Assembly: GCA_020744225.1 (NCBI GenBank)
Contig: JAGMWG010000003.1
Coordinates: forward strand, 310,001 to 374,000
DNA from: Paraphoma chrysanthemicola
Lineage: Eukaryota > Ascomycota > Dothideomycetes > Pleosporales > Phaeosphaeriaceae
Reading direction: 5' to 3'
Length of the DNA: 64,000 nucleotides
The translations under genes were made by a program, and so were the position numbers. The notes under the pieces were generated by a model. The model searched no databases. It worked only from the letters and a program-made list of their open reading frames with translations, and was not told the DNA's origin. This document shows, in pieces, positions 23,546-34,087 of the stretch (the stretch's first letter is position 1; every line of letters starts with the position of its first letter).

Positions 23546-24641
23546 TTAGTCTCTTCTTTCGTTCTGGTTGACTTGAGCCACCATGCTTGACTGAGTCTTC
23601 GCCCACCGTACGTTTCCTTTTCCTGCCTTCGAGCACTTCGGGAAATTGATACGTGGCCAAAATTCGGAGAAGCTGTATCCACTGCTTGACATCATGGAAG
23701 CCTCCACGCGTATCCACACCACCATCTTGAAGCCATGGCTTGAGTTCGAATCCAGGAGGGAATCTCGATATAGTCCGTCCAAGACCGCGAAGAACCTGAT
23801 TCTTATATCAGACAATAGATCGGGGTCACATTCCACGGCAGGTCGCGGTCGAAGACACAACAGAGCTACTGCAATTGGGGCACTAAGCTCACCGAAAGAC
23901 GATGCGATGTCCTTTGCTATACGGATCTCGGAATCGTCGATCGACTTGACAGGTATCCGGAAAGTTTTCGCACGGAGGTTATACCCAAACTCACATAAAC
24001 CCGGTGTAGATTTAGGGTTGAAGTCCTTGAGACCCAACACCAGCTCATACATGCCACTGCTCCTTGAGCATTTACAGCGGCAAGGCTTTATAGCCATTGC
24101 CCCTAATCTGTCCGTGAGTAAGGTATTCCGCATTCGTCAGAGAGGGTTCAAAGGGGTACGAAAACCGAAAGAGCTGTGAGGTATGCCAGACTCTCACGCC
24201 ACTGTCTCGCTCAACTTGATGTGTGTCCATTACTGCAACATGGGGATCATCCGCCAAGGGCATGGAGCTGGCGTACACCAATACCAGATGGAGAGACGCT
24301 GACCAAGAGCTGAACTCACTGGGAAAGAACCTGCCGCCACAATGGTTGTAGACGATGCTGTATAGCTCTGCCTCAGACCGGATGTAGAAGTCGGGGACTT
24401 TGCGACCGTGTACGAAGGCCGCAGGTATTATCTCGGTCTCGCTGTTGATGGTTGTAGGGTAGCCGTCGCCGCTCTTTGCACTCCATGCACGGAAGAGATA
24501 TTGTGGAACGAAGTCCACTCGATGATCTGTGTGTATGTCAATACCAGTAGGAAATGGACAAAAGGGATGTCAATACATACTCTCGAAATGTTGAATGCGC
24601 TCCTCCGTTATGGGAATATTGCTATGAGCCTGGAGGACCAT
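23546..24641 (-). pseudogene. DUF7587-like hypothetical gene, frame broken (paralog B)
   Basis: It starts at ATG 24641 (MVLQAHSNIPITEE). A 54-nt intron (24580-24527) joins exon 1 to HRVDFVPQYLFRAWSAKSGD, the same layout as the paralog at 15.3-16.6 kb. The first frame ends at a TAA near 24076, after GQIRGNGYKALPL. Similarity resumes downstream in another frame, with SSFGELSAPIAVALLCLRPR matching the paralog's LFGDLSFTVAIALLSLRPRE, and runs to a stop at 23546 with a basic tail. The paralog is continuous across this break, so the gene has been disrupted by an indel, or the assembly has one. Truncated product about 165 residues. Function is unknown. Confidence 0.6.
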
Positions 24642-25575
24642 GGTGCCTGCTCACCCAACCCTAATTGTCTTTATCTTCTCATAAATAGTGCGCCTCAAAT
24701 TATCTACGAGACATTAATGACTGAGACATTCTTCACGTCTTTCATTTTGTCAGATTCATGCCAGTTTCATCCGAAGCTCTTATGTTCTGAGACACAGGAA
24801 ATCGGATATGCAGTCTCTAAGCCTATCATCTCAATTTCCATGCCATTTTTGGCCGCTCAGATGTTTCTCAATGCTACTCCAAACAATAATTAAACGGTCG
24901 TTCTCGAGGTGCGTGAACATCGATCAAAAACAAATGTCTCATTCCCTGCACCCACCGACAGCTCATCCCAGGTCTATCAGTACCAAGAAGCTGCGTTCTT
25001 AAATACCCAAACACATCATCAATCACCGGTGGTAACATGGCTGGACAAGTACTGAGTCTTATACCTAGTGTATAAGTCTTCGCAATAAACACATATGAGG
25101 ATACATCGCCATGACATAATCTGCACGCGTCCTTTTCCTACCTGAAGCATGCCAAATTCGTCATCGTTGACGAGGGACTCCTTTGGCGACTTTTTTCTGG
25201 TCTGAAGAATGGGTGTAACATGGCAGCGGCGAGGCTGCAGTATAAAAATGATCAAAAGGCATAGAGAAGCATTGTGGCTACGAAAAATTTGCAACTGAAA
25301 CAGTACTTTCCCTTTTCGGAAGTCGTAATGATACAATTTGTGCTCTCTTACTTAAACGCTGTAGACTTACTAGCCTCTAATCAATGTGTTTGCCGCTGCC
25401 CTTACCACCTCTTTCATCATACTGCGGGTTTCCAGGCAACGGGGCAAGTCCTCACTATTTGAATCCGTCCTTGGTATCCTCTCCTGTCCTCTCCCTTCTT
25501 AATTTCTTCACACGCTTCAACAACAACATCCAAGAATACTTTTGACAACAACCTCTCAGCCAGTCACCATCAAAC
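24642..25575. other. Intergenic upstream of secreted-protein gene 1
   Basis: Moderately A+T-rich non-coding DNA, with a TATAAAAA at 25241-25248, about 330 bp from the next ATG. No gene is supported. Confidence 0.45.
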
Positions 25576-26536
25576 ATGGGGCTCGTCGTCAACATGTTCC
25601 TCTGCCTGGCTTTGTGCCTCGTAACACTCGTCGCTGCCACTATGGGTACGTTGCAAGTTACTCGCTCTCGCAACTATGCTCACTAAGCCATGTAGAGGAC
25701 CCTCCTCACCATGCCTCTGAGACTTAGAACTATCATGGAGCTGCAGTGATGGAGATGTGGCTGGGTCGTGGTTCTGTCAACGCTGGCAGAGCTCCACAAT
25801 GCGATGTACAAGGCCATTGATGAGAATTGTAGTGGCATCGGCAAACTCAAGACATGCAACTCAGGAACAACCCCGGGTGTCATACACACCAAGGCAGTCC
25901 TCGCGGGACGCACAACGGTGGAGAACGATGGAAATCGAAAGGTCGATGGTGGAGTTGTCGTCGATGGTAAGATATTCCTATTTGTTGTAAGCGATGTATT
26001 TGACATGCTAATCCTTCCGGCAGCCTCGATCAAAGTGCATGTCCAAGGCAAATGGTCGAGCGATAAGACCCGCAATATCATGGTCAACGCTGCCGCCAAA
26101 GCACTTGGTAAATCGGGGTTGCAATTCAAGATTCACATCGTCAGACTAATTCATATCGTCAGACTAATTCATATCGTCAGACTAATGAACAATAGACCAA
26201 ATCACCTATTCCGACAAGGACAATTGCTACACCGTCTCTGGCAAAGGCAAATACTGCAACATCGCGGACATGGTCCGACTCAACATGGAGCCTGTTAACG
26301 ACATTGCGAACTACCTCTGGGTCGAGGTCAGTGGCGGAGGCCCTAATCAATTTGATTTCCAATGTTGTAGGACTAAAGACAAGGTCTCCGACAAACTGGG
26401 CGGTCTTTCCGGGCCTTTCAAGGACGCCTACGGCAAGAAACTCACCAAGGAAGTTCGGTGCCGCATTTATGGTTTGCAAACGTGCGAACAATGTGGCAGT
26501 AAGTGTGATAGCTGCACAAAGAGTCCGTGCGATTAG
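25576..26536 (+). pseudogene. Secreted 12-cysteine protein, copy 1 (probably damaged)
   Basis: This is a tandem duplicate of the gene at 26899-27845. The signal peptide MGLVVNMFLCLALCLVTLVAA is encoded before a donor at 25646. Splicing as in copy 2 gives a TAG at 25725-25727 where copy 2 has TGG (Trp), followed by a frameshift near 25790. Everything after is well conserved in a second frame: ENCSGIGKLKTC, the intron after GGVVVD, KYCNIADMVRLNMEP, QCCRTKD and the CGSKCDSCTKSPCD end. All 12 mature cysteines survive. An alternative acceptor at 25790 would skip both lesions and keep the frame, losing about 40 residues of the mature N terminus. It could therefore still make a shortened protein. 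Function is unknown. Confidence 0.6.
26131..26184 (+). repeat. 18-bp tandem repeat inside an intron
   Basis: Three head-to-tail copies of ATTCATATCGTCAGACTA (the first has C for T at its sixth base) fill most of the 88-nt intron 26108-26195 of secreted-protein copy 1. The equivalent intron of copy 2 (27441-27498) is 58 nt and lacks the repeat. Confidence 0.9.
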
Positions 26537-26898
26537 AGCAAGAAAGATGCCGAGTCGGGTGCTTGAGACGCGCTGAGAATGCCGTAGTCAAGCATGATAT
26601 GCACATCCCATAGAAGATAGTCCTTAAACATCGATATAATGACCAGAGTGCACATAATCGACAAATATTGATATCCGGACTGACTTACGTGACAATTTCG
26701 TTTGGATTGCGGGACAACCCCGTTTGCACTTCCCTTTACCTCGACTGAGACGGTGCTAGCGCCAGTATTCGCGTCCCTAGCGGTGTGCACTGCTGAGATA
26801 TAAAACTCCAACAGCGGCGCCACTCCTTGTCTCTTTTTTTCACCTCCAGTACCTCAGCCACCAGTCCATTCTCAAAGCAATTGGTGTTCAGAGCAAAT
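26537..26898. other. Promoter region of secreted-protein copy 2
   Basis: TATAAAA at 26799-26805 lies about 95 bp before the ATG. A pyrimidine-rich stretch (TCTCTTTTTTTCACCTCC) follows at 26829-26846. Both suggest an actively transcribed gene. Confidence 0.5.
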
Positions 26899-27845
26899 AT
26901 GAACTTCCTTCTCACCTTTCTCCTCTCTCTGGCCTTGTGCCTACTCGTCGCGGGCAATGGTAAGTTGGTATCGCATCCTAGTCCTGCACAAGTGCTAACT
27001 CTCCTTTAGATAATCCACCCCACCACGCTGCTGAGACGTGGAAGTACCACGGCACGGCGATCATGGAGACCTGGGTCGGCCGTGGCGCTATCCACGCAGG
27101 TGATCTTGGCCAAGAGTGGCTGTACAAGCCTATCTACACAGCCATAGAAGAACAGTGCCATGGATATCAGTCTGGCAAGGCCAAGTACTGCGACTGGGCT
27201 GGCTACTGGAACACCTTCCCAACCAAGGGTGTCAAGGGCGGCAAGGCATCAGTGGACAAGGACGGCAACCGTCGCATTGACAACGGCGAGATCGTCAACA
27301 GTGAGTCTAATATGGGTTTCTTCTTCTCTGAGCCACCGAACTGACAGGAATGATAGCGGCGGTTCAGCTTTGGGCTGAGGGCAAGTGGGCCAACGACGGC
27401 CTCCGTAAGATCATGATCAATGCGGCCGCCAAAGCACTAGGTGAGTCCGCACGCTCAATTTCAATGATTATATCCCATGCTGACCAGATTACCAATAGAG
27501 CAACTCACCAATGATCGCAAGGCCAATTGCTACTACGTGCCTGGTCGCGGTGACATGTGCAACATTGGCGACTTTGTCCGCATCAACATGGAGCCCATCA
27601 ATGGCGAGGCTAACTACCTTTGGGTCACCCTCCGGAGCGGCGACGCGAAGTTGGTACGCCATGACCTCCAGTGCTGCCGTTCCCAGGGCATGGTCTCGGA
27701 CAAGTTGAACGAACTGGCTGAAACCACGAGCAAGGCATATGGCAAACCATTCACCAAAGAGGTTCGCTGCCTCATTACGGGTGTGCAGACGTGTAAAGAG
27801 TGTGGTAGCAAGTGCGATCGCTGCACCAAGAGCCCATGTGCTTAA
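26899..27845 (+). CDS. Secreted 12-cysteine protein of unknown function, copy 2
   Basis: Four exons, 26899-26959, 27010-27300, 27357-27440 and 27499-27845, splice in frame to 260 aa. The N terminus MNFLLTFLLSLALCLLVAG is a clear signal peptide. The mature part has no membrane segment and exactly 12 cysteines. These include an adjacent pair (QCCRSQ) and a dense C-terminal knot, CKECGSKCDRCTKSPC. Such an even number in a small exported protein implies disulfides. Other marks are WVGRGAIHAGDLGQ and a DKDGNRRIDNGEIVN segment with an EF-hand-like D-x-D-x-N-x-x-I-D spacing, without a proven calcium role. I do not recognise the family; effector, antimicrobial or wall protein are all possible. Its damaged twin lies 362 bp upstream. 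Confidence 0.75.
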
Positions 27846-28380
27846 TTGGGCATTGCACACCGAGCACGGCGGCGGAGGAGCCAGTGCGCCACCATGGACG
27901 ACGGGATACCTGACAAAAAGCGTCAGGGAGATTGAGTGAGATTTGAAAGGCAAATTGGATGTGGCGGCACATATCTACTGTCAATATTTCACCTACAAAT
28001 CTATCCCGAAATGTGAATGACTGACCACGTGACCTTAACCGTGCTGCACCTTGAACGTGACTTCGACATTCGAGTCATGTGTAATTCCCGTACCTGCCTT
28101 CTTACGACTTGTCATAGTCGCAACTTCATTGATCGTCCCCGCACCGCACCCGAACCTGCTTCGCACACACTAACAGCCTCGGTCCCAAACATGTCGTCGT
28201 CAGACAACAGCGGTCTGTTTACGCGCATTAACATCACCCGTCCAACGTACCAGAGCTCTAGTCGCATAGAAAGTGTTCGGTGCTAATCATGACTTCCTAC
28301 CTGCGTTCCAAACTTATCAAGGTTGCGACAACACACACCACAAGCTCTTCGATCACTCACCCCACGAGCGAACTCCAACA
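27846..28380. other. Intergenic, 535 bp
   Basis: 3' flank of the secreted-protein gene and leader of the RING gene. No further feature is seen. Confidence 0.5.
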
Positions 28381-29112
28381 ATGCCTCACCTCAGTATCCT
28401 CGAACGCCTCTTCCTTCCCCATCTTGACTCCGTCGTCAACAAGTCTCCTGTGCCGCATGAGACCGATCCCAAGCGCTGCATCGTCTGCCTAAGCGACTTC
28501 GACTTCACCACATCCACCACGCCTCCGCAATCCGTATACAAGTCCACGCTCGCAAACACAAATTCAAGTACAACCACCACCACCACCACCACTCCTCTCA
28601 TCAAAGCGAGAGACGCAAGCGATACAATCACAATAATCCGCCTACACCCCTGCACCCACCTCATCCACGCCACATGCCTGCAAACCTGGCTCTCCTCCGC
28701 CTACGGCTCTTGCAGTATCCCAGCATGCATTCAATGCACCGTCCCACTTACCACACAGCCCGAGAACGCACTCATAGACCTTCTGCGTCGAGGTATACGT
28801 AGCGAAGCCGGAGTCAAAGTGCGCAAGGTGATCAAACTCGGGCTTCAGATTACCATATTTTGGACGCTGATTGTGGTTTGTGCGACGTTTGTTGTCGGGA
28901 GGGAGGGTGCGAGGTGGGTTTGGGGCAAAGTTGGGAGGGTAGTGAGGAATGTGAGAGAGTGTGCGAGGGTGGTGAGGGCAGGGTTGAAGAGTGCTGGAAG
29001 GATCGTGGGAGGAGCAAAGGGCGGAACTGAGAGGGCGAAGGATGGGAAGATTCAAGAGGGGATGGATAGCTATGGTCTTGTGCAGGAGCGAAGTGTTGTG
29101 GTCATGTGTTGA
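28381..29112 (+). CDS. RING-H2 finger protein with one membrane helix
   Basis: A single-exon frame of 243 aa from ATG 28381. The RING starts at residue ~33 with RCIVCLSDFDF, then an unusually long Thr/Ser-rich insertion (an ACC repeat codes a run of eight threonines). It resumes at LHPCTHLIHATCLQTWLSS and ends with PACIQCTVPL, giving the C3H2C3 ligand order of RING-H2 E3 ubiquitin ligases. A hydrophobic helix (ITIFWTLIVVCATFVV) follows near residue 162, then a basic, glycine-containing tail. A membrane-anchored E3 is the likely role; substrate and organelle are unknown. The long loop between the second and third ligands is unusual. Confidence 0.75.
   Translation: MPHLSILERLFLPHLDSVVNKSPVPHETDPKRCIVCLSDFDFTTSTTPPQSVYKSTLANTNSSTTTTTTTTPLIKARDASDTITIIRLHPCTHLIHATCLQTWLSSAYGSCSIPACIQCTVPLTTQPENALIDLLRRGIRSEAGVKVRKVIKLGLQITIFWTLIVVCATFVVGREGARWVWGKVGRVVRNVRECARVVRAGLKSAGRIVGGAKGGTERAKDGKIQEGMDSYGLVQERSVVVMC
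28571..28593 (+). repeat. (ACC)n run coding polythreonine
   Basis: A triplet repeat inside the RING domain's first loop, encoding a threonine run. Length is likely to vary between strains. Confidence 0.7.
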
Positions 29113-29969
29113 TTGTATTTTACGATGATTTGTGATCGAGGATTTACTTTTGTTGTCCTAGATGCGTGATTGGAAAAAGGGGAGGAAAGAAGAAAAGTGC
29201 CGTGGATTTCACCGGTGCTTGGATTTGAGACGGGATCTGGGACAGGGGTTTCTGAGACTGATGAAAGTTTCTATCTATCTCCTTGGGGTTGTTTTGAGCT
29301 CATAATGATCTGCGTGATTGAGCGTGTCCAGGTGGAGACATGGGACGGCTCGTACCGGGGTGGCAGAGGCCGTCAATGATTAGCATTAGTAATAAATAAG
29401 TTTTGTCAGTTTGTTAGATATCTGTTCGCCACGGTAAAGTGCAGTTGTCAGAAAGTCTCGAGGCTTGCATCATGCGGACGACGGTGCACTGCCGGACGCT
29501 CCAAGATAACCTTTTGCACCCTAAGATGCGACCGTGGCCTTCTTTCAAAGTACCTCGAATGTCACGAAAGTTGTAGGACTCGGAGAATCAACATGTCAGC
29601 CTGGAGTGACTTGGACGACGCGTCGTCAAAATGTGGCGTTTCGCGTGTTCCCCAGCTCTTCCAGCTCCCTTGTCCCACAACACCGTTAAATGTCGCAGCT
29701 CACCCCAATAAACGCGCTCAGCTGATCTTCATCGCGTGCGTGCGCGCGATTCAATAAATGCGACAAGTTGCGTGCTCGCAAGGAGGTTGGGCTGACTCGA
29801 TGCTGGCCAACAGGCGATACTGGGCGGGAATTGCGTGCTTGGAGGCGGTTGTGGGCACATCCCGCCGTCCCGACGATGGGCCCTTATGAACAACGCGAGC
29901 CGCCCCGCCACAGCAAACTCTCTTCGCGACATTCCGAAACGCTGCCCCGATCACCCGTAACAATCCAAC
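29113..29969. other. Intergenic, 857 bp
   Basis: Holds the RING gene's 3' flank and the promoter of the zinc-cluster regulator. Frames on both strands look like noise. Confidence 0.5.
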
Positions 29970-32526
29970 ATGTCGTCCCCAGAGGACGGCGCGCCACTTG
30001 ACCAGCCCGCTAAGAAGCCGCGCAGACGGCCCGTGAATGGTAGGTCTGCTTACGTCATGAGCGGCGTGTGCGGAGAGATAACGGTCATGCAGCTTGTACC
30101 ACTTGTCGCGCGCGCAAAGTATGTAGGCTCGGAAACGACTATTTCTGAAAGCGAAGTGCTAAGAGCGCGATAGGTCAAGTGCGATGAACGGGCCGGTGGA
30201 TGTCTCAATTGTGAAAGACTCCAACTGGACTGCGTGCAGAATGGTCAAATTGCCACTGCGCTCAAGAGACCAGGCGCGGCCGTGGAGCCGATCATCGGCA
30301 TCAAGCGAAAACGGACGTTTCGGTCGTGCGTGCCTTGCCGCGAGTCAAAGGTCAAGTGTTCTGGAGAACGACCAAAGTGTAATAGGTGTTCGCAACGGCG
30401 GACGTCGTGTGTCTACGATGCCGAGGCGAACGAACCGGCGTGGGTGCAGAGCATCGCGGTGTCGACGGGGAATACGCCAGAGGGTGCTATGGTGACCACA
30501 CCTCAAGCACCACAGGCACCGCCAACTCCACAGAATGTGTTCTCTTCAATACCGACAGATATTCCGATCGCGGACTGTCCACCTGCTCTCACATGGTATG
30601 TACTTAAGTTCAGATGGCTTGAAGGTATTACTGACTTGTCATTGAGGTTGTTCGCAGCGCAGCTACCACCAAAGGCTCGGCTACACGCCCTGTTGGACGC
30701 ATACTTCAATAACGTACATCCCATAAGAGTGTTCGCTTTCGAACACAAGCCTTCCTTCATTAGGATGCTTGACGAAGGCCAGCTCATCGACCCATCCGAC
30801 CAAGCACTACTGCACATCATGTGCGCATTGGGCGCCAAATTCTACGCACTCGAATGGAGCGAGTCGTTCGCGCCTCTGTCGAAAGAGCTCATCCAGTCAG
30901 CAGGCATGCAATGGGCGAAGATTGCGGAAGAGATGTTCTTTGCCGACTACAGCACCATCTCCATCACCAAACTCAAAGTCCTCATCTTGCTCCACGATCA
31001 AGAAGCGCGGACTGGAAACTATGCCGGATCATTCTTGCTCACTGGCTTAGTTATTCGAATGGCGCATGCTCTCCAGTTGAATAACGAAGTTTCAGCCGAC
31101 ATCATGTGCAGAGAAGAAGGTGGCAGTCCGAACGAAGCCTCAGTCAGAGAATCTCGGCGGCGGTTGATGTGGGCTTGCTACATGATCGATGTCTGGGCCG
31201 GCAGCGGTGTCGATCATCTCACCATCTTGAATGAGAAGGACTTGAAGATACAACTACCTTGCAACGAACGGCAATTTTCGTTGCAAATACCAGTCGTCAC
31301 CGAACGATTACAGGAGGGCGACATTATCGACTTCATACCTGCCGAGGACATCCCCGAGAAGCCGAAGGAGAATCTTGGCATGGCCGCCTATTATGTGCGG
31401 ATCGTCAGTATTTGGAGACGAGTGCTTCGGTAAGTCGGAATCCAAACATTTGCAGTAACAGGCTGACTGAGATCCTAGATTTGTGAAGCACCTGGATGAA
31501 GAACAGCCGCCTTGGATTTCTGGCTCAGGCTTCGCTTACCTAATCAGCGACATCCAGTCGTGGCGGCAAAGCCTGCCATCGTGGCTGGACTTCTCCCCAG
31601 ACAACATCTACATTCGACGCGAATCGCACCAATTGGGTGCTTTGCTTCTAATCCACTGCATGTATCACCATGTCATGTGCGACGTACATCGAATCGCCCT
31701 CCCAGATCTCTACAAGAATCAGGAGCCATTCGCTTTTCCACCTGAGCAGCGAGCATTCGTAGCACACTTGCAAGCAGTATGCTTCGACCATGCACAGCGC
31801 ATGTCCGTCCTCGTGTCCACAATACTACAACACGGCGTCAAGCACTTCGCAGACTCAATCCTACCCTCCTTCGTATACAACAGCAGCCGCATCATGCTCT
31901 ACTACATCGCACGCCTTCTCGACCTCTCCAAACCAGACGCAGGAATCATCATCAACCGCACCGTTGAGCTCGTCCAACAAAACAACAAAGCTCTACGAGA
32001 AATGACACTAATGTACCCCCTCGCCGAAACACTATGCATCACCACCGAGCGCTGGCTCGAACAAGTCCGAACAAGCATGGCCCGCGGCCACGCAACAACT
32101 TACATTGCCCCACAAGATCCCTCCGAAAACGAAGTCCGCCAGGTCGTTGGCGCTCCTGTCGCTGGCGCTCTCGCCGTTCGACAAAGCCCCATTCTATCCG
32201 TCCTATCCCCCGCCGTCGACAGTCTTCCCGCCGGCTCGCCCACACCCTCTCAAATCGTGACCAACGGCTTTGGCTTTTCGAGCACCACGCCTCAACAGCT
32301 ATCGCCGAGCTTAGCTGCGCTTCCGGGCCTGTCTGCACGAGTGGCGGATGTGAACAGTGCGCTGTACGCAAGTTCCGCAACGAGTGGAATCGAGCAGCCG
32401 GTGTTTAACCTGGATGATTTGCAGAATTTCTTCCAGTGGAGTGCGACCGGGGATGAAAATGCGCAGTCAACAGGATTCGAAGGGTTTGGACCGCTGGGAT
32501 GGGCAAACGAGTTTTCAATCATGTGA
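29970..32526 (+). CDS. Transcription factor with two Zn(II)2Cys6 clusters
   Basis: Exons 29970-30039, 30093-30118 (a 26-nt microexon), 30174-30595, 30647-31429 and 31479-32526 give about 782 aa. After a basic N terminus (KKPRRR), cluster 1 (residues ~25-51) is split by two introns. Cluster 2 follows at about residues 78-105. Each shows the full spacing C-x2-C-x6-C-x6-C-x2-C-x6-C (CTTCRARKVKC; CVPCRESKVKC). A fungal transcription-factor middle-homology domain follows (LLDAYFNNVHPIRVFAFEHK, then a RRRLMWACYMID segment). The C terminus is Ser/Pro-rich with an acidic/aromatic end, a possible activation region. The intron 30596-30646 (51 nt, branch-like CTGAC) keeps frame, so retention would insert 17 residues. 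Targets unknown. Confidence 0.85.
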
Positions 32527-34087
32527 AAAAAGAAGCGCATGAGACGGAATTCTATCTTGGGATACAAGAGGATATAGGAAACGTCCTGGATCGCACTTGC
32601 GCGAGATACCCTCTGTGGGTAATTTGTCGTGAGACAAGGTGTCTACCCTGTTGCGGCGAAAGCATGATTCGCAGTCTTCGCAGAGGACGGCCTAAATATA
32701 CCCGAGCAGTGTCAGTGATACTTTTCCCATCGCAAGGGTCGATCACAACGCTGTGCTGCCTCACTACGAACACGCACTACAAGCACATTTGGCACACTGA
32801 GTAATGCGATCAGAATTTTGCATCTCCAACCGGACGTATGGGAACCGATGCGTGAGACTAAACTACCGGAGAGACCACCAAGGGAGAAGCAGACGTGGTG
32901 CAATTACTATTCGGAAAAGGACATTCATGAATGAATCTTTGCCTGCAACGGAGTAGGGGGAAGACCCACCCGTAGATGAGGTGTATGCTAGTCTCGAGGA
33001 ATTTATTTGTGGTATCGGATGTGCTGATGGGGCAAAAGTCAGCCGACCGGTCCTGCCGTTGTAAACCATAATCAAGGAAGAAACTTCGTCGAACGAAAAT
33101 GCAAACTTGAAGGACACTTGACAAAGTGAATCGGCGCTCAGCGCAAGTGTGGGCCGCCAGTAAAATATGACGTTCGTCAGTAGCAGAGATGATTTGATTT
33201 CCCATCTGTAGAAGTCCCCAGAATCAAAAAGACACCTGATCATTCCATTGAGCCATCTATCTGCTCCATTTCCTCTGCTCAGCACATGCAGATCAAGCAG
33301 CATTCCCCTTTCCATCATCTCATCTCCCCTCTACACTACCCCATACCCTCCTCAATCACGCACACGGACTCGAATGACAACCATCACACTTCTTCCCACA
33401 CTCCTCGCACGTCTTAGCACCCTTGACAACCCAGCTACCCTCGCGACTCCAACTCGCGCCCCATACCCTCGCCGCCACCTTCCCCGTCTAATCAAGCGCA
33501 CTACAACCTGCGCGCGCGTCTTGCAGCATTTGAACGTGGAATACACGCGGCTGCGGCGCAAATGCACGTACATGAAGTTTTCGTGCGCGTTCGAGGTGCG
33601 GCATGTTGATTCCAATCAACTCGGGGTTGTTGCTCGGGCGGATGTCTCACCCCAACCTCAGCACCATCGCTCCAACCATCACACATGCATTTACATCTTC
33701 GCGCAAAACATCTGTACATTCCGTGCTCTACGTTGTGCGATTGATACAAACCTCCCAGATGCCCATGCGCCATGTTTATGCATCACTATTCCATCCTTTC
33801 TATGTATATAATGACTCGCCGTTCTTCGTCGCTACTATTGACATGATCCTCCTTCCAGCCTGCCCGCCATATATGTTTTCATGTAACGATGAGTCGCTAA
33901 TGCTGCCGATGTACGCAATCCCATTCGTACTGTGTCTGATGTCAGCTTTTGCTCAGAGAGAAGATATGTATCATTAGCCTGGGAACATCCCACAAAAGAA
34001 GAACAGGAACAGGTTCTAGTCTAAGGAATAACAACGCGCAGGGCCATCAGTCATTAGCCTAGCCCGAAATGATGGTAATCAAAGTAG
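32527..34087. other. Intergenic, 1.56 kb
   Basis: 3' flanks of the convergent regulator and BEACH genes. A Pro/Thr/Arg-biased frame at 33248-33811 has no domain and looks like compositional noise. Confidence 0.45.

Noticed and set aside
25576..27845. Assignment of the 12-cysteine secreted proteins to a known killer-toxin or hydrophobin family
   Set aside because: Cysteine spacing and length fit neither the hydrophobin eight-cysteine pattern nor any killer-toxin family I could name with confidence, so they are left as unknown.
33248..33811. 187-codon plus-strand frame in the BEACH/regulator gap
   Set aside because: Low-complexity Pro/Thr/Arg composition; the opposite strand is also open. No family resemblance.
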